Source: Sulfolobus islandicus Y.N.15.51
GTDB taxonomy: Archaea > Thermoproteota > Thermoprotei_A > Sulfolobales > Sulfolobaceae
DNA length: 64,000 nucleotides
Assembly: GCF_000022485.1 (NCBI RefSeq)
Contig: NC_012623.1
Coordinates: forward strand, 1,700,501 to 1,764,500
Reading direction: 5' to 3'
Part shown: in pieces, positions 18,783-28,260 of the stretch
How the letters are laid out: every line of letters starts with the position of its first letter
How positions within the stretch are numbered: the first letter of the stretch is position 1
Made by a program: the position numbers and the translations under genes
The notes under the pieces: model-generated
What the model saw: the letters and a program-made list of their open reading frames with translations, nothing else
Databases searched by the model: none
Told to the model about the DNA's origin: nothing

Positions 18783-19678
18783 AAATAGGGGGAGGGTTAT
18801 TAATGTTCTAGTAATAGGTGTGGATAACATATCGTCATTGGTAGGAAAGGTGGAACTTGAGAATGGCACAGTGTATCCCCCAGTGACGGTGCCATACGCA
18901 GTAATAGGCCATGATATAGCACATCCCATTCCAAATATAACCATTCAACCTGGTTCAACGATAATTCTAAAACTATCTAATGGAAATACGGTTCCCTTAA
19001 CAGTATATGGTGTATTACAATCAACCCAATCCATTGTCATAGGTGATACCTCAGATGCCATTTTCATTCCATTAAGTGAGGCCAGGGCGCTGATAAATCC
19101 TCCGGGCTATTTTCTAGTAGTATTGCAAGCTGGTAGTATAAGTGAAATTAACACGATCACCACTCTATTAAGCTACATTTACGGAAACTCCTTAACGGTA
19201 ACTACAATACAGCAAGCAGTATCATCTGTTCAAGTTATAATAACGAGCTTCTCGTTTCTAGTAATATTAATAGGATCTATATCACTATTCGTTGGTGCCG
19301 TTGGAATAATGGGGATAACCTTAGCTAGAGTTTATCAGAGAACTAGGGAAATTGGAATAATGAAAACCCTAAGGGCTAACAACTAGACAAATCTTATTAG
19401 CCTTCTTATTAGAGGCACTTATTATAGGAGTAATCGGAGGAATAGTAGGACTAACATTAACTTTTGTGGGTACATATTTATTAGACATAAATGGTATACC
19501 ATTTAATGCAGGTTCAAGCAATGGTTCAAATTTACTTATAGTCATACGTCCACTTTTCTCAATGTCTGACGTTGGAATCTCAATTGTGATAGCCTTAGTG
19601 ACAAGCGTTATAGCTGGTATATATCCTGCATGGAAGGCCTCCAAATTAACCGTTATAGAAGCGGTTAGAAAAGATTAG

Positions 19679-20869
19679 TTATTCTTGATACAATCCATAA
19701 CCAGTATATAATCTGCCATCCTTAATAATGTATGAAACGTTAGTGGGCTTCAAGTTCTCAATATCCTTAGTGGGATCATCCTTTAATACTATTAAGTCAG
19801 TCCTATACCCTTCCCTTATATAACCGGCTTTAACGTCAAGGCATTCGGAAGCTATTGAAGTTGATGCCCTTAATACCTCTAAATTGCTCATATATTTAGA
19901 TAGCAACACAGCTTCTCTGTAGTTCCGTCCATGAGGTCTCCTCTTAGATCCCACGTAATCCGTGCCAGTAGCTATTTTCAATTTATGGGAAATGGCGATA
20001 CTCATATCCTCGCTGAAATGTCTCTTAACTAACTCTTCTCTGTAAACCTTAGCTTCAGGATCTCTTACCTCAAATGGAATTTCATAAGTAGCTAACGTCG
20101 GAATGTAACAAATTCCCCTTTCCTTAATCATGCTCGCAGTTTCATCATCCAATCCTAAGCCATGTTCTATTGTATCCACACCAGCTAAAATTGAGTTCAT
20201 GATTGCATCTTTTCCGTAAGCGTGAGACGCCACTTTCAAACTAAACCTATGTGATTCGTCAACTATGGCCTTAAGCTCATCCAATGCTAACCCCGGTAAG
20301 ATTTTTCCACCTTGAGAAAATGCTCCAGAGGCGTAAACTTTTATTACTCTAGCACCTTGCCTTACTGCCATTCTTACAACCTTTCTGCACTCATAAGGGG
20401 AATCACAGTAGAATGAGTATGAAAGTCTTTGTGCAATGTCTATTGGTAAATCTTTAGGATTATCGTTACCGCCAGTAATCGCTAAAGAGTATCCAGAGGC
20501 GATCACAGTTGGTCCTAATATTTCCCCTCTTCTCTGAAGGTAATCTAACCTAACTGCGACCTTACTTCCCAAATCCCTAACTAGGGTAAATCCTGAACGT
20601 AATAGTCTTTCCATGTCCCTAGTACTCCTTATTGCAGCGTCAATTTCGTTAACTATATTCCAAGAGAGAACGTTATCCTCTTCAACTCCGAAGAAATGCA
20701 AATGGGAATCGACTAACCCTGGCATTATGAAATTGCCATGAATAACCTTACTTCCTTGAGGAATCTCGATTCCTTCTACGATTCTTTCAATCTTATTATT
20801 TTCTACAATTACTGTGCCTTGTTCAATAATTCTTTCTCCGTCGAATATCTTTCCAACGAGAGTTATCAT
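19679..20869 (-). CDS. Amidohydrolase (imidazolonepropionase/prolidase-like)
   Basis: 396 residues. Metal site: VDSHLHFFG (HxH, about 56-60), the lysine in ARVIKVYASG (about 176), SHAYGKD and TIEHGLGLD histidines (about 216 and 236), and the aspartate in IATGTDYVG (about 307). This is the metal-dependent hydrolase set for a two-metal amidohydrolase of the Xaa-Pro dipeptidase/imidazolonepropionase group. Stop abuts the pseudogene end at 19678. ATG 20869 preceded by an AT-rich TATA-like run. Substrate unknown. Confidence 0.9.
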   Translation of the reverse strand: MITLVGKIFDGERIIEQGTVIVENNKIERIVEGIEIPQGSKVIHGNFIMPGLVDSHLHFFGVEEDNVLSWNIVNEIDAAIRSTRDMERLLRSGFTLVRDLGSKVAVRLDYLQRRGEILGPTVIASGYSLAITGGNDNPKDLPIDIAQRLSYSFYCDSPYECRKVVRMAVRQGARVIKVYASGAFSQGGKILPGLALDELKAIVDESHRFSLKVASHAYGKDAIMNSILAGVDTIEHGLGLDDETASMIKERGICYIPTLATYEIPFEVRDPEAKVYREELVKRHFSEDMSIAISHKLKIATGTDYVGSKRRPHGRNYREAVLLSKYMSNLEVLRASTSIASECLDVKAGYIREGYRTDLIVLKDDPTKDIENLKPTNVSYIIKDGRLYTGYGLYQE

Positions 20870-20920
20870 CTTATTAAAAAATAGGAAATTAAAGTATATA
20901 AAAGAGAGAAGGTTGTTTGT

Positions 20921-21520
20921 CTAGTGTTTTAGATTAACCTCTGCAATACCCTTTTTGGCTGCTCCCATTACTTTCTCGTGATCTTCTGGTGAAGGGCTTG
21001 GTACAACTATGTGTAAAGCCTCCATATAAGTGTCAGCCTTAACTCCTCTCTTAACTCCTTTAGGTACTATTACGATTGATCCATCACGTACTTCATATTC
21101 CTTATTGCCAATGGTAACTTTTCCCTGTCCTTGCAGTACATAAAATATTAAATCTGAATTTGGTGCATGTATTGGAATGTATTGGCTTGGCTTGAAAAAG
21201 ACCAAAATAACCCCATACTCTTCTTTTCTAAGTACTGGAATTGGAGTGAAAACTTCTCCAGTTTTTCTAAACTCGGAAATGTGTGAAATTATCGCCTTAT
21301 TACTTTCTCCCTTCTTTTTTGTCAACCTTAATACGAAATCACCATTTTCCGTTTGCTCAACCTTATACTTCTCAACATGACCAGATAATAGTTGTATTAA
21401 GTGAGATGGATAGTGATCAGCTATTACTGTCAACTCCTCTTCTTCTTTTAGCTTATCGAAGCTTTCTAACACTAGTCTGTGCCTATATTCTGGTTCCACA
21501 CTTCTTAGATCTAGTTCCAT
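20921..21520 (-). CDS. DUF2249-cupin fusion protein
   Basis: 199 residues. Residues 1-70 (MELDLRSVEPEYRHRLVLES .. VIADHYPSHLIQLLSGH) are a DUF2249/TusA-like fold; residues 85-190 are a cupin (YIPIHAPNSDLIFYVLQGQG, VPKGVKRGVKAD). Such proteins are often near hemerythrin, cupredoxin and respiratory genes, as here. Possibly a small redox or metal sensor; function unproven. Starts at ATG 21520. Confidence 0.8.
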   Translation of the reverse strand: MELDLRSVEPEYRHRLVLESFDKLKEEEELTVIADHYPSHLIQLLSGHVEKYKVEQTENGDFVLRLTKKKGESNKAIISHISEFRKTGEVFTPIPVLRKEEYGVILVFFKPSQYIPIHAPNSDLIFYVLQGQGKVTIGNKEYEVRDGSIVIVPKGVKRGVKADTYMEALHIVVPSPSPEDHEKVMGAAKKGIAEVNLKH

Positions 21521-21768
21521 GGGATAGTGTTTTACCTTATATTATAAAAAATGGTACGCTAAAACATTAGGGTTACTACGTTTTTTGAAAATGCCAGTTA
21601 GAAGTAGAGAGTTGAGGACGCCTAGAGCTCTTTAGCGACCATATGAGAGACACGTTAAATATACAAAAATCTCGGCACAATTTTCTTAGACTTTCCGATT
21701 CAGTCTATTTAACCACCTTATATTTTAGGTCCTCCTTTTATATCTAAAGAGGTCATACAATCCATGAG

Positions 21769-21996
21769 ATGACAAGGTATATAATTGATACTAGAGTTTT
21801 AGAGTATTTCTCTCATAAGATAATTGAAAGAAGGATTAATGAGATAGTAGAGGGTGAAATAATAGTGGTAATTTCCAAAGTTGATCCAGCTAGGATACTT
21901 GCAAGACTGAAACTTAAGAAGGGTATTGACATTATAGTAAGTAAAAATAAAAAAGAGAATTGGATATTATATCTGATTAAGTCTTCTTACCACTAG
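21769..21996 (+). CDS. Small TusA/DUF2249-like protein
   Basis: 75 residues: YIIDTRVLEYFSHKIIERRI, then EIIVVISKVDPARILARLKL and a final strand ENWILYLIK. Length and beta-alpha-beta pattern resemble the DUF2249 part of the neighbour at 20.9-21.5 kb; no cysteine, so not a sulfur carrier. CTTTTATATC about 26 bases upstream of ATG 21769 gives a leaderless promoter. Its end overlaps the 3' end of the membrane-protein gene on the other strand by 20 bases. Confidence 0.55.
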   Translation: MTRYIIDTRVLEYFSHKIIERRINEIVEGEIIVVISKVDPARILARLKLKKGIDIIVSKNKKENWILYLIKSSYH

Positions 21997-22299
21997 TGAA
22001 AGCTAGAATTCCAGCAATCAGTAATAGGATAAATGATATTATTCCGATAAATCCCATGGCAGGTATTGAAAGTAATGCAGCTAAAACTAATAACACACCT
22101 GCTATTGTCTTATCTGAAATTAACGAACCGATTATACCCAAAACAAATGCAGGTATAACCAGAAATCCCATGAAGCCGTAAAACATCATTCCTCCATATC
22201 CCATCATTCCATATCTAGGGTAGAAAAATGCGAAAGGAAGGCTATTCCAATAATTAAAAGTAGTGAGCCAACCAATCCTAAAATTTGATAGTTCTCCAT
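21977..22299 (-). pseudogene. Four-helix membrane protein, one base out of frame
   Basis: Three bases after the cupredoxin stop, ATG 22299 opens MENYQILGLVGSLLLIIGIA, a clean first helix, but hits TGA after 31 codons. The next frame carries on with FYPRYGMMGYGGMMFYGFMG and three more helices to 21977. Adding one base to the A5 run at 22224-22228 (plus strand) fuses them into a ~107-residue protein. The long unbroken frame that exists upstream (from 22360) is antisense-like read-through into the cupredoxin gene and not a real start. Likely co-transcribed with the cupredoxin. Confidence 0.6.
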
Positions 22300-22302
22300 C
22301 TT

Positions 22303-23067
22303 TTACGCCACCACTATCTCTCCATACATTCCCATTTCTGCATGACCGGGATATTCGCAAACGTAATAATATACACTTGGCTGACTCAAGGTGGTTGTAA
22401 AGCTGAACTCATAAGCTTGTCCAGAATTATAGTTCGCATAAGGTAACATTGGCGTCATTCCTATTGTATTCATTCTAATGTACATCATAGGGTAATAGGG
22501 GTAAGGTGGTGGGACTGGTATAATTGCAATATTATGTAACATATCATCATCTAGATTAATGAATACAACTTGAACTGTAGCTCCCCTCGGGATAATAAGT
22601 GTTGGGTTAATCAAACCATAAATTACGAAGACATCGTGCTGTGCATAGGCTGGCGGTTGTTGTCCAGTTAAGTTTATTGCCCTCTCATGACCCATTCCCA
22701 AAACTACTAATACTATATTTGAAGAGGTGAAAAGTAAAGTGTTGTTATTGGGAAACACTTTAACGTAAGATGGTATATTTCTCATCATGGATATTGCCTC
22801 GCTTATTGGAATAGTATTCTCATATAAGGTAGCATAACCTCCATAATATCCCATCATGTGGTACATTCCTTCACCTCCCATCATTCCTCCACCCATCATT
22901 CCGTAATTTCCTTGTGAATAATATCCCATGTACTGTAATTGTTGGTTATAGTATGTTAAAGAATTTTGGACAGGTAGATAGTAATTATAATAGTAAGCAT
23001 ATCCTACTACACTCGCAACCACAACTGCAACTATTATGCCTATTAATAGTAACTTTTTGCTTTCCAT
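22303..23067 (-). CDS. Rusticyanin/sulfocyanin-like blue copper protein
   Basis: 254 residues. N-terminal membrane anchor or signal (LLLIGIIVAVVVASVVGYAY, about 5-27), a Met/Gly/His-rich linker (MMGGGMMGGEGMYHMMGYYG), then a cupredoxin fold ending YYYVCEYPGHAEMGMYGE with the type-I copper Cys, His and Met; the upstream His is in DDDMLHNIAI. Extracytoplasmic electron carrier of acidophile respiratory chains in known relatives. Neighbours: membrane protein downstream, DUF2249-cupin, hemerythrin upstream. The Met-rich linker is unusual and might bind extra copper. Confidence 0.85.
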   Translation of the reverse strand: MESKKLLLIGIIVAVVVASVVGYAYYYNYYLPVQNSLTYYNQQLQYMGYYSQGNYGMMGGGMMGGEGMYHMMGYYGGYATLYENTIPISEAISMMRNIPSYVKVFPNNNTLLFTSSNIVLVVLGMGHERAINLTGQQPPAYAQHDVFVIYGLINPTLIIPRGATVQVVFINLDDDMLHNIAIIPVPPPYPYYPMMYIRMNTIGMTPMLPYANYNSGQAYEFSFTTTLSQPSVYYYVCEYPGHAEMGMYGEIVVA

Positions 23068-23133
23068 ACGTATTACTTAGTACATAGGTAAAAAATTTTG
23101 TGATTAATATGACCTAGAAATTAAAAAGTTAAT

Positions 23134-23634
23134 CTAAAAAGTAGAAAAATTAGTTGGGTAATTTATTCTTTTATCTTTTATTTGATTTTTATTGGTATAT
23201 CTATTATAAAGCGTGTTAATTAGCTCTATATATTTCCTGTGTCTTTCTTTACCAAAACCTTCTTCTATCCTCTCAAATTTATAATAAATTATTTTGTCTT
23301 CATCATCAGATAGCAAATTTTCAGCAGTTGGAAATAGAACGTTATTTTCCTTATCGATATGGCTAGATAACATCACGATAAGGTTATTCAAATCCTCTCG
23401 CAAGCCTTTGGGCTCATTGTATTTAACCTCTATCCTATTTATTATATCCCTTAACTTGTTATGCTCATATGCCATAACATAAATTGGACCTCCTACCATC
23501 CCTTTATGTTCTAAAAAGTCAAACAGTAGTTTCTCTTCCTTAACGTGGTGGCAATTATCAACGAAATTCTTCATGAAATCTATAATTATTTTAATATCTT
23601 GCATATTATCTGTGTTCATATCTATAACGTTCAA
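23134..23634 (-). pseudogene. Hemerythrin-like protein, 5' end removed by IS1
   Basis: 166 codons from ATG 23634. Metal ligands seen: HH (29-30, DNCHHVKEEKLLF), H58 (AYEHNKLRD) and SSHIDKENNVLF. The usual first helix with its own His (LxxEH) is missing; the IS1 fragment begins at 23641, seven bases before the ATG. So the gene was cut by the transposon, and the remaining ORF begins at a chance internal ATG. It may still fold partly, hence function is doubtful. Confidence 0.65.
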
Positions 23635-23640
23635 TATCTC

Positions 23641-23847
23641 GATAGTGTCGTCATTAAGCTATTTATATTTGTATAACGAGTATTACATATGGTAGGAAGG
23701 CTGTAGTTAGGCAAGACGTTTCTTGCCCCTCTTGTGGTTCTCATCATGTTGTTAAGTGTGGTAGGCCTTTGGGTAGGCAGAGGTATTTGTGTAGGGATTG
23801 CGGTAAGTACTTCTTGGGTGACGCTACTTACCATCACCATTCTAGGA
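23641..23847 (+). mobile_element. IS1-family fragment (left end only)
   Basis: Starts with the terminal repeat GATAGTGTCGTC and follows the complete IS1 copy at 31904-32698 closely (zinc-finger-coding part of the transposase) until TCTAGGA at 23847, after which similarity stops abruptly. The ATG context is ACATATGGTAGG with a base missing, so even the start is out of frame. Confidence 0.8.
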
Positions 23848-23927
23848 ATAGCAGTTGTTCTACTTTTCCTCGGTAATACAAAGTTCACGGTACTATCGAT
23901 AAAGTTTTTAGATTTGCGTTTAGTTGA

Positions 23928-24203
23928 TTGAAAACTGTGAAGTTCGAGAGGGAGCTGAACATTGCGAGGAGTGAGTTCATTAAGTCCTTCAATTCCTTAG
24001 TCGGAATACTGAGGATGAACGGATTGAGCAGAAAGGTCGCAGTAGGTTTAGCACTCATGGCCTTGATAGGAGGGAGGGCCAGCATTAGAAACGCATCCAT
24101 CACATTCGGGTTAAACTACGCGAACTTGTTAAAAGCACTAGAGAACTTAGAGGACGCATGGAGTGACTACCTCGAAGCGTTAAGCAGGGGCTACCAGTTA
24201 TAG
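23928..24203 (+). pseudogene. Transposase N-terminal fragment (ISC1217-like)
   Basis: 91 codons: KFERELNIARSEFIKSFNSL, then GLSRKVAVGLALMALIGGRA and LNYANLLKALENLEDAW. By memory this resembles the helical N-terminus of ISC1217-type Sulfolobus transposases; no catalytic residues are present. It ends where IS256 sequence begins (about 24205). Could alternatively be a small stand-alone helical protein. Confidence 0.45.
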
Positions 24204-24595
24204 TTGTGGTAGCAAAAGGTGAAAAATAATGACAAAAAGTAAAAATAACCCCGGAAGGGGTAATACCATAAGGGAGAGTAATACCATGAAGGTAATGGAA
24301 GAAATAAGAGAAAAGATAAGAAAGGCAATCAAAGAAGGAGTTAGCCTAAGGGAAATAGAGGAGATAATCTTGCAAGAGGCCATGATGGAAGAGAGGGAAG
24401 CCTACCTAGAAGTTGAGAGAGTGTCCAGAATGCAAATAATTCAATAAATATAATGTGATAGAAAAACAATATTATAACTAGTTGAGAATAGAAGTCAATT
24501 ATATCTTTCAATATGAGGGAAGATTAATATTTTATTGTAATATAAAATAACTTATAGTTGAGAAAAAATGAATTTCAAACATACCCCATATTATT

Positions 24596-24624
24596 CTAGT
24601 TAACCCTAGCCTAGGGTTAACTAG
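24596..24624. terminator. Perfect 14-bp palindrome over the IS5 transposase stop
   Basis: CTAGTTAACCCTAG, one base, then its exact complement CTAGGGTTAACTAG. It covers the stop codon region at 24617. It could end transcription or block read-through from outside the element. Confidence 0.5.
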
Positions 24625-25555
24625 AGAGTTTGACAAATTCCTCTTGCGGAACTTTTGCTAACACGGAAGTGTAAATCAAGGAATTGTAAATTATTCCAAT
24701 AACGTAAACAAAAACCTCAACCATATCCTTGTTAATAGCGTAAGGTCTCCAATACCTCTTCAAGAAAATACCAAAGAATTCAACATAACGTCTAAAACTA
24801 GAAAAACCAATTATCCAAGTTGAGGGCATTCCCAAGAAACCCCTATCAACAACCTTATAACCACTCATACCAAAACCAACCTTATTATCGGGAAAGTTTG
24901 CAAACTCAACTTGAATTGCGTGAAGAATCATGGTTGGGGAAATAGCATATAAAACCTTGAAGCCGAAGAAACTCCTACCCCTCTTCTTCGCAAACTCACC
25001 CTTAAATCTACGATGAATCTTAGCCCTCATATAGTAGTAAATTAAGTTTGCTGCTTCCCTAAACTTTCCTTGTCTCAAGTTGAGTTCTAGCTTTTTCTTT
25101 AATGTCTCCTTGTTTCTCTTTCCGAAGGGTACTTCGATTATGTTGGAATCTATTGCCCAGAGTTTGTTAACTTTGCCGTATAAGGCACTACTTGGCAAGT
25201 AGTTTTCTAGTTTGCTTAGCTTTTCCTCAAGTTCTTTTGCGTATTCCTTGAATGCTTTCTTTATTTCTCCCCTAAGTTTCTTTGCCCTTCTGTGGTTTTC
25301 GGATTTTGACTTGCGTTCTCCTAGAAACCATCTTACTACAATGTCCGTGTAATAGTATGCTTCTACATCTCTGTAGGAGCATTGCCATATCATCATGACG
25401 ATGAGTACTCTAAGTATGTATAGGTCTAGTGATGATAGTGCTTTTGAGGTGATTAGTATGTAGTGCATTTTCAAAAGAGTTTTATGCCTTGATGATAGTT
25501 TATCATAGGGGACCGGGAGATTGTAGTATTCTATCCAAGGTTTCATATCTCCCAA
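24617..25555 (-). CDS. IS5-family transposase (intact)
   Basis: 312 residues. DDE-type: LWAIDSNIIEVPFG (Asp, about 140) and YKVVDRGFLGMPS (Asp, about 235) followed by RRYVEFFGIFLKRYW. N-terminal ~120 residues are basic helices with a short coiled coil. ATG 25555 lies inside a long hairpin (25508-25582), and the stop lies inside a perfect palindrome, so both ends are structured. No damage seen. Confidence 0.85.
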   Translation of the reverse strand: MGDMKPWIEYYNLPVPYDKLSSRHKTLLKMHYILITSKALSSLDLYILRVLIVMMIWQCSYRDVEAYYYTDIVVRWFLGERKSKSENHRRAKKLRGEIKKAFKEYAKELEEKLSKLENYLPSSALYGKVNKLWAIDSNIIEVPFGKRNKETLKKKLELNLRQGKFREAANLIYYYMRAKIHRRFKGEFAKKRGRSFFGFKVLYAISPTMILHAIQVEFANFPDNKVGFGMSGYKVVDRGFLGMPSTWIIGFSSFRRYVEFFGIFLKRYWRPYAINKDMVEVFVYVIGIIYNSLIYTSVLAKVPQEEFVKLSS

Positions 25556-25582
25556 TCCTTGTACTACGTCTTCCCGGTCCCC
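25508..25582. promoter_or_regulatory. Inverted repeat over the IS5 transposase start
   Basis: GGGGACCGGGA (25508-25518) pairs perfectly with TCCCGGTCCCC (25572-25582); inner GTAGTA/TACTAC extends it. The loop contains the ATG at 25553-25555. In an mRNA starting upstream of the arm, the start codon would be in the loop of a GC-rich stem, a known way to limit transposase expression from read-through transcripts. Inference only. Confidence 0.5.
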
Positions 25583-26845
25583 TTTAAGTATTACTCAAGA
25601 TTTTACTCCAAGTGAAAATTCAAAATTTCTCAAGAGTTTATGCTTTCTTTTGAGTTATTATCTATAAACTTATACATAGATTTATTGAATTATTTACACT
25701 TGGGATGCTCTCTTGAGGACGACCACAAGAACGGGACCTACTTCAGATATCTGGGAACCGGAGACGGAGTATTAAGACTCAGAGTACCGAGAACCAGAAA
25801 GGGTGGCTTCAGACCTAAGATCCTTCCGGAGAAAGGACCAGCCCAGATTACGAGGACTTCCTCCAGCAGCCTATCAGGCATGACTCCAAGTCAAGGCCGT
25901 GTTAGCAGCCAAGGGAATACCGTATAGTGAGATCGTAACGGATCGGGTTGCCGAGAGAATATCCAACAAACTCAAGGAATACAAGAACCGCGAACTACCT
26001 CACGATCTCCTAGCCCTTTACATCGATGTGAAGATCGTAAAGGTCAGAATCAGCGAGTCGATCATGGAGAGAGCCATTTACATTGCCATAGGAGTTGACT
26101 TAGAAGGGAATAAGTTCGTCTTGGACTACGAAGTTAGGGATAGGGAGGACTTGGACGGTTGGAAGTCCTTCTTGAGCGGACTCGTAAGCAGGGGAGTCAG
26201 TAGGGTTGACGTAATCGTGAGCGATGACTTCTCTGGACTTGATCGCGTCGTGTCCACGCTCTTTCCCTCCTCTCAACACCAGCTCTGTATAACACACATG
26301 GTTAGGAACCTCATGAGGGTCCTCCCAGACAAGGAGGAACTAATGATTAGAGTTAGGGATCTAAAGTCCTCCAGGAAGGTGGAGGAGGGAAGGAAGGCTA
26401 TATTGTCTCTCAGCCAACTTGTCCAACCCTTTTCTCCAGCCCGAGCCAAGAGGCTTCTTGACGCTGCTGGCAAGTATTGTTCCTTTCTCAACTTCCCCAG
26501 GGAGATTAGACACTACCTCTACACTAATAACACGTCGGAGAGTTTCAACTCGACCCTGGCTAGGTTTGAGGAGGAGCTCGGAGGTTACTTTCCCTCTCTT
26601 CGCTCCTTGGAGGTCTATCTCTACGTTTCGATCCATGAAAGTAATTCGCGTTGGAAGTTCAGGCCCATGTCGGTGATAAGGCATTACTCATATCATCTCA
26701 AACAACTCCACGCTTCAAGGTTCCAGGTGAGTCTTGATGAAGACTTTTAACCTTCTGCTTACATATTTTCTTACACAACTATACCCAGTAGCCCCGAAAT
26801 ACGTTTAGGGGGTGCTCTGGGTTTGATGAAAATCTTTAAGCTGCG

Positions 26846-27370
26846 TTAAAGTAGAACAACTGCTATATATATTATCTTTCCAGAAGGAGATAATAGGTAA
26901 TATATATCTAAATAACCGTTAGGGTTGTATTCTTTCGTCATAGCTAATGTAGCGTAACCGTAATAAAAAGTTATGTTAGAATTAGCATAAGATTTTATAA
27001 ATTCATTTAATGGAATGCCCTGATAACCTAAATCGTTATATGATTCTACTACAATCACTGTAATATTTTTTGAAGCTAATGTTGGTATTATTTGAGATAA
27101 GATATGTAATCCCTCTGCACAAGTTTCACACCACGTTACTATAAAGTAAAGAAGTACATATTTACCGTGAAAATTATATAGGTTAATTTTAGTTCCATTA
27201 ATAAGGGTAAAGGTGGCATTGGGGGCTATATCACCTACTGCCACGCCTACATTATTTGATTTAGATAATATAAAATATAATCCTATTATCAATATTATTA
27301 TAAAAATCACTGAATAAATCGCTATGCGACTGCGTTTTAATCCCTCATTCCTTTTATTTTTATTGTTCAT
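26846..27370 (-). CDS. Membrane-anchored thioredoxin-like protein (TlpA type)
   Basis: 174 residues. One N-terminal helix (about 17-35) anchors a thioredoxin fold outside the membrane: GDIAPNATFTLINGT, then FIVTWCETCAEGLHI with Cys81 and Cys84 in a CxxC. The expected cis-Pro is in YYLLSPSGK. It ends a little early (IIYIAVVLL). ATG 27370 overlaps the stop of the upstream membrane-protein gene (ATGA), so the two are translated together. Likely reduces or delivers metal/disulfide to the neighbours. Confidence 0.85.
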   Translation of the reverse strand: MNNKNKRNEGLKRSRIAIYSVIFIIILIIGLYFILSKSNNVGVAVGDIAPNATFTLINGTKINLYNFHGKYVLLYFIVTWCETCAEGLHILSQIIPTLASKNITVIVVESYNDLGYQGIPLNEFIKSYANSNITFYYGYATLAMTKEYNPNGYLDIYYLLSPSGKIIYIAVVLL

Positions 27371-27884
27371 TTTCTTTTTACCTCAAATTTACATAGATCA
27401 CAAGTGGCTATATTTTTTGATGCGAGAATAAAACTAATAATAGATAAAAATATTGATATTACAGAAAATACTAGATTATATAACGAGAAATTGCTTCTAT
27501 TTTTCCGCCTAAGGTTATAGCTGTATAGGAACCTGCTATACTAAATATTATGGTAGGCAAGATAGAGGAGCAACATAATGTACTAGGCAGAATACTTGAA
27601 ATTATTGAACCTATTACAGACTTTGTAACCTTAATTCTCTTGGAAATTGAATATATGGTAAAGGTTAAGGAGAGACCTATGAATATTGAGAGTATAACTG
27701 ATACAAACAATACGTAGTATATAAACGCGGTATTGAATATTAAATAACCAAACCCAAAGTAATAGAATAGATAATAATAGCCTAACATAAGAGCTATAAT
27801 CAAGAAAGCTGCAATAAGGATATATTTTCTGTCATTCAAGAACGTGAAAATGAAGGCATTTTTGACATATGAAAATATATTCAT
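27367..27884 (-). pseudogene. MerT-like membrane protein with a 2-base slip
   Basis: Three helices (about 22-40, 52-75, 95-120) with PSTLCCSSILPTIIF, a vicinal Cys pair at a helix start as in mercuric-transport MerT-type proteins. The frame ends at 27471; shifting by removing one AT of a TATATA run near 27478 continues it (LVFSVISIFLSIISFILASK, then CDLCKFEVKRK) to a stop overlapping the thioredoxin ATG. The tail CxxC supports the restored frame. Divergent from the HMA gene at 27985. Confidence 0.6.
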
Positions 27885-27947
27885 ATGTTATACATTATCG
27901 TTTTATTAATAAAGTTTTTCCTAATATTTACCATTAATGCCTTATAA

Positions 27948-27962
27948 GAAAGATTTAAATAA
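27948..27962 (+). promoter_or_regulatory. TATA box of the HMA-TRASH pair
   Basis: GATTTAAATAA about 27 bases before ATG 27985, leaderless spacing. The shared 100-base region also serves the divergent thioredoxin operon, so a metal-responsive regulator could control both sides; no operator was identified. Confidence 0.45.
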
Positions 27963-27984
27963 TTAATCATATATTCATTTATTC

Positions 27985-28260
27985 ATGAATTTACAGAGTA
28001 AGATCTACAAATATGATTTAATAATTGATGATGTGAGTTGTGAAAAGTGCGTTAATAGGATAAATTCTTTATTAACAAAAATGTTTAACATTTTAGATAT
28101 AGCTGTTAATTTACAACATGAATCTAAAAAGGCTCATTACACTATATTATCTAAAAAAAGTAAAATAAATATAGGTAAATTAAATCAAGTGATGGTCAAC
28201 GCTTCTAATGGAACCCCGCATAATTACCGAATTATAAATTTCAAGGAGAGTGAACTATAA
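27985..28260 (+). CDS. HMA-domain metal-binding protein
   Basis: 91 residues, ferredoxin-like heavy-metal-associated fold: YDLIIDDVSCEKCVNRINSL has the CxxC metal site (usual GMxCxxC written here DVSCEKC). Copper or mercury chaperone in relatives. The stop TAA overlaps the ATG of the following gene (TAATG), so they are translated together. Confidence 0.8.
   Translation: MNLQSKIYKYDLIIDDVSCEKCVNRINSLLTKMFNILDIAVNLQHESKKAHYTILSKKSKINIGKLNQVMVNASNGTPHNYRIINFKESEL

Larger units (their letters stand above)
17264..19678 (+). pseudogene. ABC transporter permease (FtsX/MacB type), broken three ways
   Basis: The reading frame MNAIDILWLAYKSLMARRTL, FtsX-type first helix, runs from ATG 17264 to an in-frame TAA at 17426-17428; the frame continues afterwards (LNPTNIYVFNEIGYVSPTDV). 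ISH3 copy B is inserted after 17560. The rest resumes at 18783 (GGGRVINVLVIGVD..) with periplasmic-type core and two transmembrane helices, ends at TAG after ..KTLRANN (19385), and resumes one frame over as RQILLAFLLEALIIG to 19678 if one T near 19386 is dropped. Family: efflux of lipoproteins/macrolides or peptides; clearly non-functional now. Confidence 0.85.
24434..25694 (-). mobile_element. IS5-family element inserted in the IS256 copy
   Basis: Inverted ends AAATAATTCAATAAAT at 24434 and its complement ending at about 25694 bound a ~1.26 kb unit with one minus-strand transposase. I could not define a clear target duplication. Two strong palindromes frame the gene: one at its stop, one over its start. 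Confidence 0.7.
24229..26750 (+). pseudogene. IS256-family (mutator) transposase, split by IS5 and frameshifted
   Basis: The N-terminal part 24229-24430 (EEIREKIRKAIKEGVSLREI, ..EEREAYLEVE) leads up to the IS5 insertion. After it come NGTYFRYLGTGDGVLRLRVP (from about 25700), a region with at least two frame changes (25830-25900; a 5-base repeat GTCAA has probably collapsed near 25895), and a long open part 25899-26750 with LALYIDVKIVKV, VIVSDDFSGL and NNTSESFNS holding the D, D, E catalytic residues. The last 283 codons are clean. Related to ISC1332 by size and type. Confidence 0.8.

Noticed and set aside
24229-24447. Independent small regulator gene
   Set aside because: It fits better as the N-terminus of the IS256 transposase interrupted by IS5.
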